Numbered from the stretch's first letter, positions 1-11,431 are shown. The stretch is DNA of 64,000 nucleotides from Monocercomonoides exilis (GCA_001643675.2 LSRY02000018.1:558001-622000); one strand, 5' to 3'. Made by a program: numbers and translations. The notes: generated by a model not told the origin, from the sequence alone.

Positions 1-1693
1 GCATTTGTCATCCTTATTGCTAATTACTTGCCCGGAAAACAATTCTGAAAAGATATGAACCTTTCAGTCATATTTCTCCTCAATAATGGAGCAAACTTGA
101 AAACTTTTCTTTTTGTTATTCATCATTTGGCACATCAAAATTAAAACTTATTCTGATTATGGTTTAATCTTTGTGCATCAGATGGAACAACAAATAAATA
201 AACGAGATAATCTGTAAAGGTAAACATCTTTGATGACGAGCAAGAAGGGATAAATGTGACGACAAATCAAATGGATTTATTTGATAAATATCAGATGTTG
301 TTTAAAAAAGTTTTGGAAGTTTTCTCAAATATCATTTTTCTGATCAAAGATAAATCCCATATTCTTTTGTGTGGTCAATTCAGAACGAAAAAACGAAACT
401 TTGATGAAAACTGAAAGATGCTTCTGAGGAAACAACATCCGTTTTGTCATTCTCGCCATTTGACCATTGCTTTTATTTTCACATAAATATTTTTGGACAC
501 ACGATAAGGATAATGCATTCTGATTTTGATGACAATTCAAGTCTTTTGTTGAAGATGATTCATTCATTTCTGTGATAAATATTGACATTTGGCGTTTGGC
601 TTTTTTAATGAGCAACTCATTTTATTTGGAGGCCTTTGTGAAATTGTTCTGATGTTCTTGAAGGCTTTTGATACAAAAATCCTAAAAAATAAAATTAAGG
701 AGAATTCTTTTCAGTAGGAAATTTGCCCAAAAGAAGCCTTCTTTTGTTACGTTTATTTTTCGGATTGAGCACTCCAATATATTCAGTTGCAATTTGACAA
801 GGAGGTTAAAGAACATAGTTTATCACACATTTATTATGCTTTTGAATCAAGTTTTACTGAATTCCCTTGAAATGGAAAAGAAGAAAGAAGAAACCTTTCA
901 GAAGAAGGTTCAATACTTCAATCCAATCTTCAAAATTTTTCCGATATTGTTCATCTACACATTTGTGGAATCGCAAATCAGGTTTTTATCTGCCGTAGAA
1001 ACATTGAGAAATCTAACTGCAAAGACTATTCTTTTGAAATTCTATTTGATTCTGTTGAAAATCAATCTTTGAAAAAAGGACAAATATTGAGAATAGCAAT
1101 TGGATTAAGAAGCAAACAAAGATCAGCATATGAGCATGTCTTTTCAATTTGAGACGCATCCATTCTGAGAAAAATTGAAGAAATACGGCTGAATTTGTAG
1201 AGGGGAGGGAGGGCAATGAAACATTCACGTTATCATAGGATTGGGCTGTGAAAGAGCTGGCAGCGCGAAAAATAACATTTTATTGAAGAATATCTGATGA
1301 AAAGTCAACAACATCTTCAGAATTGGAAATCTCTCGAAACTCAAAAAATGACTTTGTGGAAACGCTGAAGAATAAAAAGACATTTTTCCGAACAAGAACT
1401 TATTACCAGAAAAAATTCATTGCAATTGCATATATTAAAGGAATTTCAATGAAAAAGAAAAAAAGAAAGAAAGAAAGATGAACAAAAAAGAGAAGGCAAA
1501 GAAGAAATGAGAATATTTTCGAAAAATAAAGTGATTTTTTCGAAAAAGTTCTTTTTGCAGAGAAGAAAATTATGAAATCTGAAAACAAATTATGCAATTA
1601 TTGTTTGATGAATGAGCGAAGATTGTTGACAAAATAATAAAGATGTATTTTCATCTATGCTTTTGAAAAAAAAAATAAAAAACAAAATGGACA
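1..1693. other. Degenerate AT-rich stretch without a supported gene
   Basis: No frame longer than about 96 codons is open and none shows a motif I recognise. The short open frames at 325-615 (minus) and 794-1072 (plus) have low-complexity, Lys/Phe/Ile-rich composition expected from AT-rich DNA. Mildly GC-richer patches (about 1195-1265) could be remnants of the beta-helix family seen elsewhere in the window, but I cannot align them by eye. Confidence 0.5.
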
Positions 1694-1954
1694 ATGCAAA
1701 AGAACGAGGAAAATATGACAAAAGAGAAAAATAAAAATATGAGCCTTCTGTTTGTCTTGTGTGCATATGGATTACAAGTGATATTGAAAATGCAAACGCA
1801 ATCAAACTACTTCAGAATAAATAAAGGGAGATATGTTGATGGAGTGAATAAGTTGCTGGAAGAGATTAATGATGAGTGGAGGGAGATAAAAGGTGTTGTT
1901 GGAGAAGATGAGTGTGCTTCTGTAAAGTTAGCTGTTCATTCAGTTTGCAAATGA
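1694..1954 (+). CDS. Hypothetical 86-codon ORF, possible 3' exon of a lost gene
   Basis: The second half (YVDGVNKLLEEINDEWREIK followed by a Glu/Val-rich stretch with three Cys) has the composition of real amphipathic helical protein rather than AT-rich noise. The first half is Lys/Asn-rich and probably not coding. No domain is recognised. It stands alone about 200 bases from the left end of the pogo-type transposon, so it may be the tail exon of a gene disrupted or eroded there. Weakly supported. Confidence 0.22.
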   Translation: MQKNEENMTKEKNKNMSLLFVLCAYGLQVILKMQTQSNYFRINKGRYVDGVNKLLEEINDEWREIKGVVGEDECASVKLAVHSVCK

Positions 1955-2154
1955 ACTTTCATTATTTATTTATTTGTATTTTTATTGTTTCATTATTTTT
2001 TGTATTTTTCGATATTTTTTAAACTTTGTAACTTCGTCTTTATTCAATGAATGATCTTTAGTTGAATGAGAAGCTATTTAAAAAAAGAAATAAATGAAGA
2101 GTACTGTTACAAAAATGAAATTTTGAAATTTTTTTTCTTTTGTTCGACGAAATA

Positions 2155-2200
2155 CCATTGGTGCTATACCCGGAACTCAGTGCCAAACCCGGAACTGAAT
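2155..2200 (+). repeat. Left terminal inverted repeat of the pogo-type element
   Basis: 46 bases starting CCATTGGTGCTATACCCGGA, identical to the reverse complement of 4906-4951. It contains ACCCGGAACT twice, spaced by 8-9 bases, and is preceded by TA. Confidence 0.95.
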
Positions 2201-2667
2201 GTCCCTCTGATTTGAGTTTCAGTACAGCCTCTATCTTGTGTTTATTTCATTTTTGCAACATTTGGATCGATTATTTTCGATTAATGAATGAAAACAAATG
2301 AAAGCAATTGTGTTATTTTGTTTGGTTCATCAGAAAAAAGACTCCCTAATCTGGAGAGTTTCAAGTTGAAAAGAGAATGATTTGATTTATTTTCTATGAA
2401 TTCAGGAAATATTTGGAAAAAATGATAATCAAACATATATTATTTTCGTTGTTTGCTTTTTAGAAACTTGTTGCATTCCACATCTTTGTTTGTTCTTTTT
2501 TAAATGGATAAAATGGACTGCATTGTTTTTCTGATGAAAGCAATTATGTTGAATATGAGACATGCGAAAACAAGAAAACTGAAAAAAAGACAAAACAATC
2601 AAGAGGAACTGATTCCAACAGAGCACAGTGATGATTATTGAATTATCCGAAAACCCAGATTTAGTAA

Positions 2668-4590
2668 TCAGCACTTCTCTTTTCTGTCACCTTGTGATTT
2701 GGAATGAATTATTTTTCTTATTTCAAGCTCTCTTTTTGAAAAAACAGGAGATAGCGATCTTTGGTGGCTCAATTTCTTTCTGAATTGATGTCTTTTTTGG
2801 CTTTGATTGGTTTCGTTTTCTTCTTCTTCTTCTTTCCTGATTCTTTTTCGACGATTCAGAATCTTTTTCTTCGAAGGATTATTTGAAGAATCAAAAAGCT
2901 TTTTGAGATCATCATGACTTTGTTTTGAATTTTGTGATGAGCGTTGACTGTTGGTGCATTGTGATTCAAATACTTTCATTTGAGAACGAAGAATTAATAA
3001 ATTGTTTTCAGCTTCCTGTATTTGACGTTGAATCTCTTTCAACGATGTAACTTTCGAATTAAACTGAGATTTGAGAGGAGGTGCTTCTTTGGATAATTTG
3101 GATGATTTTGTAGAACGAACAGGTGATTGTTTGACTGATAATGGCTTTTGCACTTTTTGGAAGTCAGTAGTCACGGATTGGGCTAATTCATGTTCGCTAG
3201 CTGTTGGGTTTTCGAGATCTTTCTTTGGAGAAAAATCTCCGAATAAATTATTTTTCCATGAATCAGAAGATGCTTTCTTAGTATTTTTCTCACTTGACGA
3301 AGAGATAGGAGAACCTGATATTCTTGTTAGAACAGAAGAAGCCGCAATAGGCCACACTCCAGTTCTGACATAAGATGCTTTCACAGTTGAAGGAGTTATT
3401 GCAGCTGCTACAGCATCAGGAAGTGCATTTGCGAGAGCAGATCTATAAGCACTCAAAGAAAACTTGGAAGGAGGGCAAAACTTGTTGTAGAGAGTGAACT
3501 TTAAACGAGAAAAAACATAAGAATCACATGGCTGCAGTAAATGAGTCATGTTTGGAGGAAATTTCAGAATAACAATATTATTCTTTGTGGCTTCCCTTGT
3601 CACTAATTCATCATCATGTGATCTGTGATTGTCCATCAGTAGAAGAGCTTTTTTAGTTGAAGTAGGTTTAACTTTGGAGGTAATCAGAGGAATCCAGCAG
3701 CCGATCATTATTTCTCTGAAAATCTCTTTCGTTATCCATCCTGATGAAGAGTAAATGTAACGAATATCAAAAGCTGACAACGAAGAGAATTCATCCGGAG
3801 TTTCTTTTCTGGGCCACAACAAAAATCTTGGAAGAGAAGATCCGTCCGCGCATATACACAAGCACAATGTAGCATTTGGAACTTTTGGGGGTTTAGGCGG
3901 AGAAGGAGGAATCTGGTTTTTCATACAAACCACAAGTTTCATTGTTGTTTCACCGCAGCTTAAAGAAGTTTCATCGAAATTGAAGATTGTTGATGAATCA
4001 ATATTATGCTTTTTGATAACTTCATCTAAGTCCAAAAACCATTTCTGAATATTTTCCGGTGACTGAGCTGAAATTTTTGACATTTCCATTGGTCTGGATA
4101 AAGCCGATTGTAATACTTCACTTCTTTTAATAAGTTTGTAAGCATATTTGCAGTTTACTGTTTTTGGAATTTGCTTTTCGTCACATTCTTTTTCCAGCAG
4201 ATCAACGCACTAAATTAATATTGAAAAGAAATCTAATGCAAATGAAAATTGATAATTAAAAAAAACCATCGATTGAATATCTTTAACTCGAACAATCGTA
4301 TCTTCAGATAACATTGCCATAACCTGATTTTCAATGGTTTCAAGCTGACTTTTGGATATTGATAGTGGATGACCTTCTTTTCCAACAACTCTACCAGACT
4401 TTTCCGCTTTGATTCCCCGATACCATGCGCTTTTCGAAATAGCTCCTGATTCAATTGCTGTTTTGAAATTGACAGCATTTTTGCGTTTGATTTCGAAAAC
4501 TTTTTGGCTTGCCGATTTTATATTTCTAAATTCACTTAAGGCAAGTGTACGTCTGAGCTGCAGAGGTGAAAGTTGCTGTTTATTTTCCAT
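2668..4590 (-). CDS. pogo/Tigger-type DDE transposase (two exons)
   Basis: Exon 1 runs 4590-4267, the intron 4266-4210 (GTTTTTTTT to ATTTAG, 57 nt) and exon 2 4209-2668. The join is phase 0 and gives about 621 aa. Exon 1 encodes an N-terminal helix-turn-helix-like segment (SKSAWYRGIKAEKSGR). Exon 2 carries the DDE_1 catalytic region: first Asp in FNFDETSLS, second in LLMDNHRSH, third in THLLQPCDSYVF. The last 200 residues are a charged Ser/Lys-rich tail with basic clusters, probably nuclear. The ATG at 4590 is the first in frame. No stop or frameshift is seen, so activity is possible. The product would act in the nucleus, cutting at the flanking terminal repeats. Confidence 0.92.
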
Positions 4591-4905
4591 GGTTAAGGGT
4601 TTCGATCAATAATTCAATACAAGTTGCAGATGGCTTTTAAATCATGAAGATGTCTAAAGTAGAAAATGACTAACGGTAATTTCAAACAATTTGTTTTTGA
4701 CAACAAAATATTCTGCATCTTGTTAATTTGCGAAAAAAAGAACAAATTGAAAGAGAAGCATTTGGAGTTGCTAATACTTCTCAATAAAACAAAGATACTT
4801 AACCTATTCAACATTTATTTCCGGAAAATGAATGTATGGATTCTATTGTACAAGACAGAAGTGTTTTTGAACAATGAATAAGCTTCTCTGATTTTCAAAA
4901 GAATA

Positions 4906-4951
4906 ATTCAGTTCCGGGTTTGGCACTGAGTTCCGGGTATAGCACCAATGG
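4906..4951 (-). repeat. Right terminal inverted repeat of the pogo-type element
   Basis: Exact reverse complement of 2155-2200, followed by TA at 4952-4953. Confidence 0.95.
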
Positions 4952-4953
4952 TA

Positions 4954-5412
4954 ATTCAATTTCAAGTGACAAATTGTAATTTTTAAGATATTTTATTTTT
5001 AAAAAATAACTAAATAGAAATGATATGGATCAACCAAATTTGAATTGTTCATTCTTCGTTTTGATTAGAATTTTGTTATTTTTATGTATTTTAGTAAAAC
5101 GGTATTTGAAATAACTTATCAAAAAATATTTTTGTATTTATTTGTTTAAGATCTTAATTTTTTGTTGAAAGTTGTTTTTTTGCATGGACATTCAATTTTT
5201 GGTGAAGAAATTTGTTCAATGTTGAATTCTTTTTATTGAAGTATTAAATAATGGTTGTAATTTTTTCACCAAATTCGGATTAATTTGATCAATTAAATTG
5301 AAAATTGTATGTAACTTTGTTTAAATCAAAATGTTTTACGTAATTATATTAATTTATGCTTTATTGCTATTTATATATTTATTTCTCGAATGTTAATTCG
5401 TTTTAAGAAGTT
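4954..5412. other. AT-rich intergenic stretch upstream of eS19
   Basis: Very AT-rich, with no ORF and no repeat shared with the rest of the window. It must hold the eS19 promoter, but I see no convincing TATA or initiator motif against this background. Confidence 0.5.
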
Positions 5413-6045
5413 ATGGACGGATTTCATCAAAAAAGAGCCAGCATCACTGTGAAGGATGTTCCAGCTGATAAATTCATTAAAACACTTGCAAAACACTTCA
5501 AAAATACAGGCGCAGTTGAAATGCCAGCATGGGGAGATTACTGCAAAACAGCTTCATTAAAGGAACTCGCTCCAATTGATCCTGATTGGTATTTTATTCG
5601 AGCAGGTTTGACCTTTTATCGATTTGGAAACTTCAATCAAATGTGATATTTTCTTGAAACTTTTGAATTTCCATTTTGCTTATAAAACTATTTAAGCATC
5701 AATTGCAAGAAAAATTTATATTCGTCAAGGAACAGGAGTTGGTGCATTAAAAGATGTGTATGGTTGCACAGTTGACCGTGGAACTATGCCATGCCACCAC
5801 GGAACAGCTTCTGGAAAAATCATTCGCCTCATTATCCACCAATTGGAGAAAGCAAAGCTTCTTGAGCCAGTTCCAGGGTATACTCATTCAATTTATTGAA
5901 TATAAATTTTTCTTAAAACGTTATTCTTTATTTTTTTTATCTTTATTTTTTTTAAAGAAAATTTGGTGGACGTCGTGTGACCCAACAAGGACGTGAAAGT
6001 CTCGATCGTATTGCATGCCAAGTTGTTTCAAAGAAAAAGCATTAA
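5413..6045 (+). CDS. RPS19: 40S ribosomal protein eS19
   Basis: Three exons: 5413-5605, 5697-5877 and 5958-6045, giving 153 aa. Introns are 91 nt (GTTTGA to TTTAAG) and 80 nt (GTATAC to TTAAAG). The spliced product follows the eS19 fold from end to end: an N-terminal helix with VKDVPADKFIKTLAKHFK, then DPDWYFIRA, RKIYIRQGTGVGALKDVYGC, HHGTASGKIIR, LLEPVPG, GGRRVTQQGRESLDRIA, and a basic KKKH end. Human eS19 is 145 aa and also ends KKH, so the length and terminus fit. eS19 is a small-subunit protein needed for 40S maturation. The TAA stop right after KKKH shows that TAA terminates translation here. The Sec20-like gene follows about 240 bases downstream on the same strand. Confidence 0.97.
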
Positions 6046-6281
6046 ATTTTTTTTTTCCAATTCCTTCACGAATGTTGAACCTTTTATGGTTGAAGTTCAG
6101 ATGTTGAATCCATTTCAATGAAACACAATTATAATTCAAAAATTTCAATTTTTTGTTTTCTCTTGAATGAACAGTCATCAAGTATTGCAAGCTCGCATTG
6201 CTTCACGTCAATGCGTTTGGGAACATTTTCAATGAAGGTTGTATCATCAATTTGTTAAAGTTCCCATTACAAAAGTTAAAT

Positions 6282-7093
6282 ATGAAAACTGAAACAGAAC
6301 TTGAGTTTTTATCCATTGAAATTATCGCATTCATTGATGAGATCACTAAATGGATAGAATATATGGAGAAACTTCAATGCATGGATCTTCAGCAAGTTAT
6401 TCAAATTGATTCAGCCAATCTCCGCAGATTCGATATTCTGAAGGAATTCATTGAAAATTTTGGATTAAAAATTCAAGAACTTGACAACAAAGCTAAGGCA
6501 GAATTCTTTCGAGAAAAAAAATTCGAATTTGACCAGCTTTTCAAAAGGTATTTGAAGTTTTTATTTTTTATTAATAATAACAACAACAGTCTTCAACAAC
6601 AGCACACCCAAGCGAAGATTAAAGAACTTCAACATATACAAAATGAAGCTATGAAAGAGAGAAAACGCTTGATTGATGGAGATGAAAGCGCTTTAGTTCG
6701 ACGAAGAGCAAAACTGGACCCAGTTAATCTTAAAGAAGAAACAACAAAAACTCTGAAGCGAATACAAGACGTTTGCATTTTTTATTTTTCATTTTTATGT
6801 ATCTTTCATAAATTGTGTATGTTCTTTAGATGATGGATATTTCTGTACAGGCAACAAAAGAAGCTCAAAACACATTTCATGGATCTTCTGCAACTGTTCG
6901 CTCAACAATGATTCGTTCATCACAGTTTCAATTCGCAGTTGGGAAAGCTAGACAAGCAATGGAAGAATGGTGGAAAATGATAGGCTCAGAAGATCGATGG
7001 TATTACGGATCTTTACTATTTTTCAGTTTTGTTGTGATACTGATTGTCATTCGTCGGGTTCCAATTGCTTTGTATTCAAAGAAAGATCTATAA
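6282..7093 (+). CDS. SEC20: Sec20-like SNARE of the ER/Golgi retrograde pathway
   Basis: Exons 6282-6547, 6590-6770 and 6830-7093 give about 236 aa. The first intron (42 nt) is a multiple of three without stops, so retention would give 250 aa. The second (59 nt, GTTTGC to CTTTAG) is clear. The N-terminal two thirds are helical coiled coil. The last exon holds the SNARE-like segment (MDISVQATKEAQNTFHGSSA and on) followed by one membrane segment (YYGSLLFFSFVVILIVI) and a short lumenal tail ending KKDL. Sec20 family members are ER SNAREs acting with Use1 and the Dsl1 tether in COPI retrograde traffic, and yeast Sec20 ends HDEL, so KKDL followed by TAA fits an ER-retrieval tail. The start is taken at MKTETE; an upstream in-frame Met exists at 6198 or after. 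Confidence 0.8.
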
Positions 7094-7327
7094 CAATATC
7101 TTCATTTTTCCTTGTTCAAAAAATATATCATAACGCACAACAACAATTTTTGTCTCATTTCAGTTTTTCGTTTTATTTACTATTTTTATAATAATTTTTT
7201 TCATTTTTTGAGATTTTATGAAAAAGCATATTTGTGATTCTTCGGAATTAATTACCATTATAATATTTTCAAATGAAAACCATATTATAAATTTTTCATT
7301 CCGAGATATTTATTTTTTATCCACGAA

Positions 7328-8169
7328 ATGTCCGTTGTATCAATGCAAGCAAATGTGACGGTTCCTCATTTAATGGATTTTTGTTCGCATCTTATCACTC
7401 CTCGTACATTTATTGAGTTTGAAGATTTTAATAATTCTTTAACTTTTTAAATCTAATAAATATTTTTCTGATATATATTGTTTTTTATAATTCGGAATTT
7501 GGCGTCTTTTAAAGTTCGGCTTTGATCGCTTCACAGTATCAGTCGGATAATTCATTCGAAAATTCTTCATCAACTTCCTCCGAACAACATTTTATTGAAA
7601 TGCCCTCATCACCTTCTGAATTTAGTCAATATAACTTTGACAAATCGATTGAAATTGCTGATGATCAACATATACAACCAATTGCCGAAACTATTACAGT
7701 TCTTCTTTCAATTTCAATGCCAAATCTACTTACGATTATCCCGGAAACTGGAGAAATGGCCCTTACGGATGAAGGAGTGACAATGTCCGCGAAAGTTAAA
7801 CATTTTTTCCAATTTGTTAGGCAATATTCAAAGCTAACTATTGGTGAGTTACTTCATATCACTGTTTTACTTACTCGATTACTTTCAAATGAGGCTGAAT
7901 TAATACGAGACGGAAAAGTTTCAATTGTATCTGAAGCAAATCTTGGCACTCTCTTGCTTTGTTCAACGCTTATTGCTGTTAAAATGGAAAGAGATATTCC
8001 TTACAGAAACAGTTGGTGGGCAAAGATGTTTGGAGTACCTCTTCACATTTTAAATCAGTCCGAAAGGATTTTCCTTCAAAAGATTGATTATAATTGCACT
8101 GTTTCCGATGGTGAATTCTTAGATATGTATCAAAAATTCATTATGAACACTGATACTCCCGACGAATAG
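7328..8169 (+). CDS. Cyclin of the Pho80/P-type family
   Basis: The long frame has no ATG at its beginning, so I propose a short first exon 7328-7416 starting MSVVSMQANV and an intron 7417-7514 (98 nt, GTTTGA to TTAAAG), then 7515-8169, about 247 aa. The C-terminal 120 residues form a cyclin box: LTIGELLHITVLLTRLL, then a small loop, LLLCSTLIAVKMERDIPYRN, WWAKMFGVPLHILNQSE, FLQKIDYNCTVSDGEF. This layout, with a WA..G....LN..E..FL core, is that of PF08613/Pho80-like cyclins, which bind a Pho85/CDK5-like kinase. The N-terminal 90 residues are Ser/Glu-rich and probably disordered. The substrate pathway cannot be told from sequence. Confidence 0.8.
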
Positions 8170-9679
8170 TTACTATTTCTTTTTATTTGATTCATGAACA
8201 TTTATTCAAACAACACTTTAAAGTATCTTCATTTCTTCAAATAGTCATTTCAATACTCTTCTCAATTTGAGATGCTTTATTTTCGAAATCGTCTTCTTTT
8301 TCGTTTTTTGAGTTAATATTATTATATATACAAAAAGCTTCTTGTGGTTTTTTATTAGATGATTCAGCATTTATTAAATTTTTTTTTATTTTTTTCAATT
8401 ACATTTTAATTTTTTTTTTATTTGCGTATAATTTTCGTTATGTGTTCTGTATTATGATTCATTTTATTTGTTTTAAAAGTGAGAACTTGTTTAATATTAT
8501 GTGTATTAGCTTTTAAAAATTTTTTTTATTTTCAATAAATGAAAAATTAACGAAGTTGCATTTGATTATGAAATACTGTTCAAAGTGATATCATTTAACA
8601 AATAATGATAACTAGTTCGTTATAATTGTCAGCTTGTAATACAGAAATAAAAAGAAAAATCATTATTTACAAACACAAATTATATTTGAATTTATCGGTA
8701 AAAATTGTTTTTTGAGATTTTCTTTTTTATTTTTTGAAATTAAGTTGTTTTGTCATTTAGTTTCTTCGATGAAAACTTAAAAATAAAAATGTCAAAATCA
8801 TATTGAGTATTGAAAAATGAATCTTCTGAAATTATATGAAAACAAATCAAATGAAATAAAAAATGTAAATGTTATCCTTCGGATTTAGAAAATTCTCAAA
8901 ACAAATACTCACTGAAAGTTTCAAATGTTTGATGGGATAATAATTTTCGTTGTATGAGTTTTGTTCTACACAGTTCTTTTTAAGATTTTTTTCGATTTTT
9001 TATATTTTTTAAATTTATTTTGCACGATTATGTCAGAATGATAATCATATGATTACAGAAAAAGTTTGGAACAAATCATTGTATTTTTAATAAATAAATG
9101 AAATCTGTCCCAAATACTCTCTTTCAAAAAACCAGATTATCATTTTCCAGTTTTGACATCTCATTCAAAAAAAGGCTCCATTTGACAAATATTTGCATTC
9201 AAATGAACGAGAAAAAAATTTTTAAAAAAAAACGATAATTTGTTCCAAAATCTTTCTGAAACATTTTTGGACAAAATATTTCACTTCAGGCATTTTCATT
9301 GAAAAGTTATGCACTTTTCATAAACTTTTTGAGATCAAATAACATAAATAAAATGGGTTCATTTTTTGAAATTCGTGAAATGATACTGTGGTTAATTATT
9401 ATTTGATTTCAATGATCCCTATTTTAGGATATGAAAATCATATTTGTTTGGAAATCTAAGAAAGCAAAAAAAAGTTATGAGTGAAACAATTTTTTCATGC
9501 TTTGTAGAAAAAAAAAGCTTGAAAATCCGTATTTTCCCTCATTTATCAAAAAAAGTGATTTTGAAACGTTTCCACAATTTTTGATAACGCAAAAATATTT
9601 TTTTTATAATCAACATATGACAAATCAACATATTGTTTATAAAATAATATTTTCTATTTTGAAGATCAAACTCCCAACA
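8170..9679. other. Gene-free AT-rich stretch with repeat remnants
   Basis: No coding frame. Around 9060-9120 a segment (GGAACAAATCATTG, then a stretch ending in TCTGTCCCAAA) resembles 20850-20900 and less clearly 49880-49940. This indicates remnants of a dispersed non-autonomous repeat. Confidence 0.45.
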
Positions 9680-9682
9680 ATT

Positions 9683-9683
<1 letters not shown>

Positions 9684-9737
<54 letters not shown>
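9684..9737 (+). repeat. 54-base uninterrupted T tract
   Basis: Positions 9684-9737 are all T. It lies about 40 bases before the GTCAGTGACC motif cluster at 9780. A shorter T tract (21167-21188) abuts the same motif at another locus. Confidence 0.95.
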
Positions 9738-9739
<2 letters not shown>

Positions 9740-9779
9740 CGACTGGATATGTTCGTTGAGGTATTTTTTGTCAAAGTTT

Positions 9780-9808
9780 GTCAGTGACCGTCACTGACGT
9801 TCACTGAC
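9780..9808 (+). repeat. GTCAGTGACC motif cluster, copy 1
   Basis: Three near-copies of GTCACTGAC in 29 bases. Related clusters in the same orientation occur at 21146, 29738 and 49521, so this is probably the end of a dispersed DNA-transposon-derived repeat. The fourth cluster lies beside the hAT relic. Confidence 0.6.
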
Positions 9809-9943
9809 AAAAAGGAAAATAATAAGTTTTCGAATATTATTATATAATTTTATCAAAAGTGCTTCTTTAAGTCTTTTGAAGTTTTCGCTATCATTTGTAT
9901 TGTTTTGATTCAATTTTTTAAAATCAAAAAATGATATATATAT

Positions 9944-10204
9944 ATGGGTGATTATTTTTGAAATCATATTTTTTCATTCAAAAATTTCGGTTCGAAATAT
10001 ATCTTGAATATAAATAAAAAAAAATTGAAAAGTTAAAAGGCTCATTGAAAACAATTTTATCTTTGATACAGTCAAAACACTTGATTTAAAAATCAATTAT
10101 CATGTTTCTTTCTTTGGAAATAAAAATTTCTTTCGAAAAACTTTCAATCTTTGAAATATCAAAGCCTCGAAAAAAGATATGATTTCAAAAATAATCACAC
10201 ATAT
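9944..10204 (+). mobile_element. MITE type A, copy 1
   Basis: Imperfect terminal inverted repeats: the left end ATATGGGTGATTATTTTTGA and the right end read as its reverse complement, with the shared inner ATCATATTTTTTC. It is about 260 bp and non-coding. The same element recurs at 10577, 41913 and 57454. It directly abuts MITE type B at 10204. Confidence 0.75.
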
Positions 10205-10450
10205 ATGGGTGATTCTTTTTGAAAAGTCACAAATGTTTAATTTTCAAATAAATCAAAAATTTCATATCCTGAACAAATTTCGGTTCCCACTCATGCAACT
10301 TCACAGGAATGTGTTAGATAGCATTGTCATATTATGTCCTCCGCTTTGGTAAAGTTACATGAGCGGGAACCGAAATATGATCAAGATATGAATTTTTTGA
10401 TTTATTTGAATATTAAACATTTGTGACTTTTCAAAAAGAATATCCCATAT
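10204..10450 (+). mobile_element. MITE type B, copy 1
   Basis: About 247 bp with long inverted repeats. Both arms contain GATTCTTTTTGAAAAGTCAC (right arm inverted, with small differences), AAATAAATCAAAAATTTCAT and a GGTTCCCACTC core. Copies occur at 57713-57960 and 49143-49345. It shares the CATATGGG boundary with the type A element before it. Confidence 0.75.
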
Positions 10451-10576
10451 ATATATATATTATTTTTTTTATTTTTTATTTAATTTAATTTATTTTTGTT
10501 TTAAAATTTTTTTTTTTGGAGACAATTAAAATGTTTTGACAACTTTTCATTTTACAGAGGTCAAATTTTAATTATT

Positions 10577-10835
10577 TGGTGATTATTTTTGTAATCATAA
10601 CTTTTTTCGGGTTGTTGATTATTCAAAAATTGTTTGTCATTTGATAGAGATTTTGTATTTTTATGAAAAATTCCATCAAAACCATATTATACACAAATGT
10701 TAAAGCTAAAACAAAAATGAAAATATTTTTTTTATTTTCATTTTTCTAATTTTAGTGTTATGTTGTTAATATTTTTGTAAATTCTTCGAACCAAATATTT
10801 TGAAAGAAAAAATATGATTTCAAAAAAAATTTTAT
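10577..10835 (+). mobile_element. MITE type A, degenerate copy 2
   Basis: The left end GGTGATTATTTTTGTAATCA and a right end containing AAAATATGATTTCAAAA match type A termini. The interior has diverged. Confidence 0.5.
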
Positions 10836-11431
10836 TATTTAATTTTGTTCTTTCGATTAATATTTTGCAAACATTATTTATGGAAAAAAAAAAATGGCAT
10901 CATTTTTTGGTTTTTGTGTGAGGTCACAAAACATAATGTTAATATCATCGATACCTATTCATGGATATAATTTAAAAAATAGAGAATCAAAGAAACAAAT
11001 AAATAAGAAATTAGATAAACAAAGATATTTTTATTTGTTCAAAAAAGCTTGAAAGCCCGTTTTTAAACCCATATATAGCAATATCTGGCTTGAATTTTCA
11101 AATATATATTTGGAATTCGTAAAAAACGAGATGAAAAAGTGCGACAATTATTCTCACAAATTTTTTATCAAAAACATATGATTCCGTTCAATATTTGCGA
11201 GTAGATTCTTTTTATTCAAACACAATTAATTGTTGTTTATCATTTTTATATCTGTTATCATGTATGTGCACAGAACTAATTGGAACCATTCAATTTTTAA
11301 TGAACGAGCGAAATGCCTTTTTCTTGGATTGAAAAGAACCTTTGTCAAATTTGCAATGTTTTCTCAAAATGATACCATAATCCATGATAGTGGTTTTTTT
11401 GTTGGAACATAATTTGAAAATTTTCTTTCAC
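10836..11431. other. AT-rich stretch, no gene seen
   Basis: Short frames only; no motif or repeat recognised. Confidence 0.45.

Larger units (their letters stand above)
2155..4951 (-). mobile_element. pogo/Tigger-like DNA transposon, apparently complete
   Basis: The element is 2,797 bp, bounded by perfect 46-bp terminal inverted repeats (2155-2200 and 4906-4951) and flanked on both sides by the dinucleotide TA (2153-2154 and 4952-4953), the target duplication of Tc1/mariner/pogo elements. It contains one transposase gene on the minus strand with a single 57-nt intron and no internal stop. Each terminal repeat holds two copies of the decamer ACCCGGAACT, a likely transposase binding site. It is the least decayed element in the window. 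Confidence 0.93.

Noticed and set aside
5413-8169. Stop codons reassigned genome-wide (TAA/TAG as Gln, TGA as Trp)
   Set aside because: eS19 ends at TAA exactly after the conserved KKH terminus and Sec20 ends at TAA right after KKDL, so TAA is a true stop in host genes. TGA remains untested.
7522-8169. Cyclin gene starting at a TTG codon
   Set aside because: A eukaryotic TTG start is unlikely; a short upstream exon with ATG and a GTTTGA to AAAG intron in the right phase explains the frame better.
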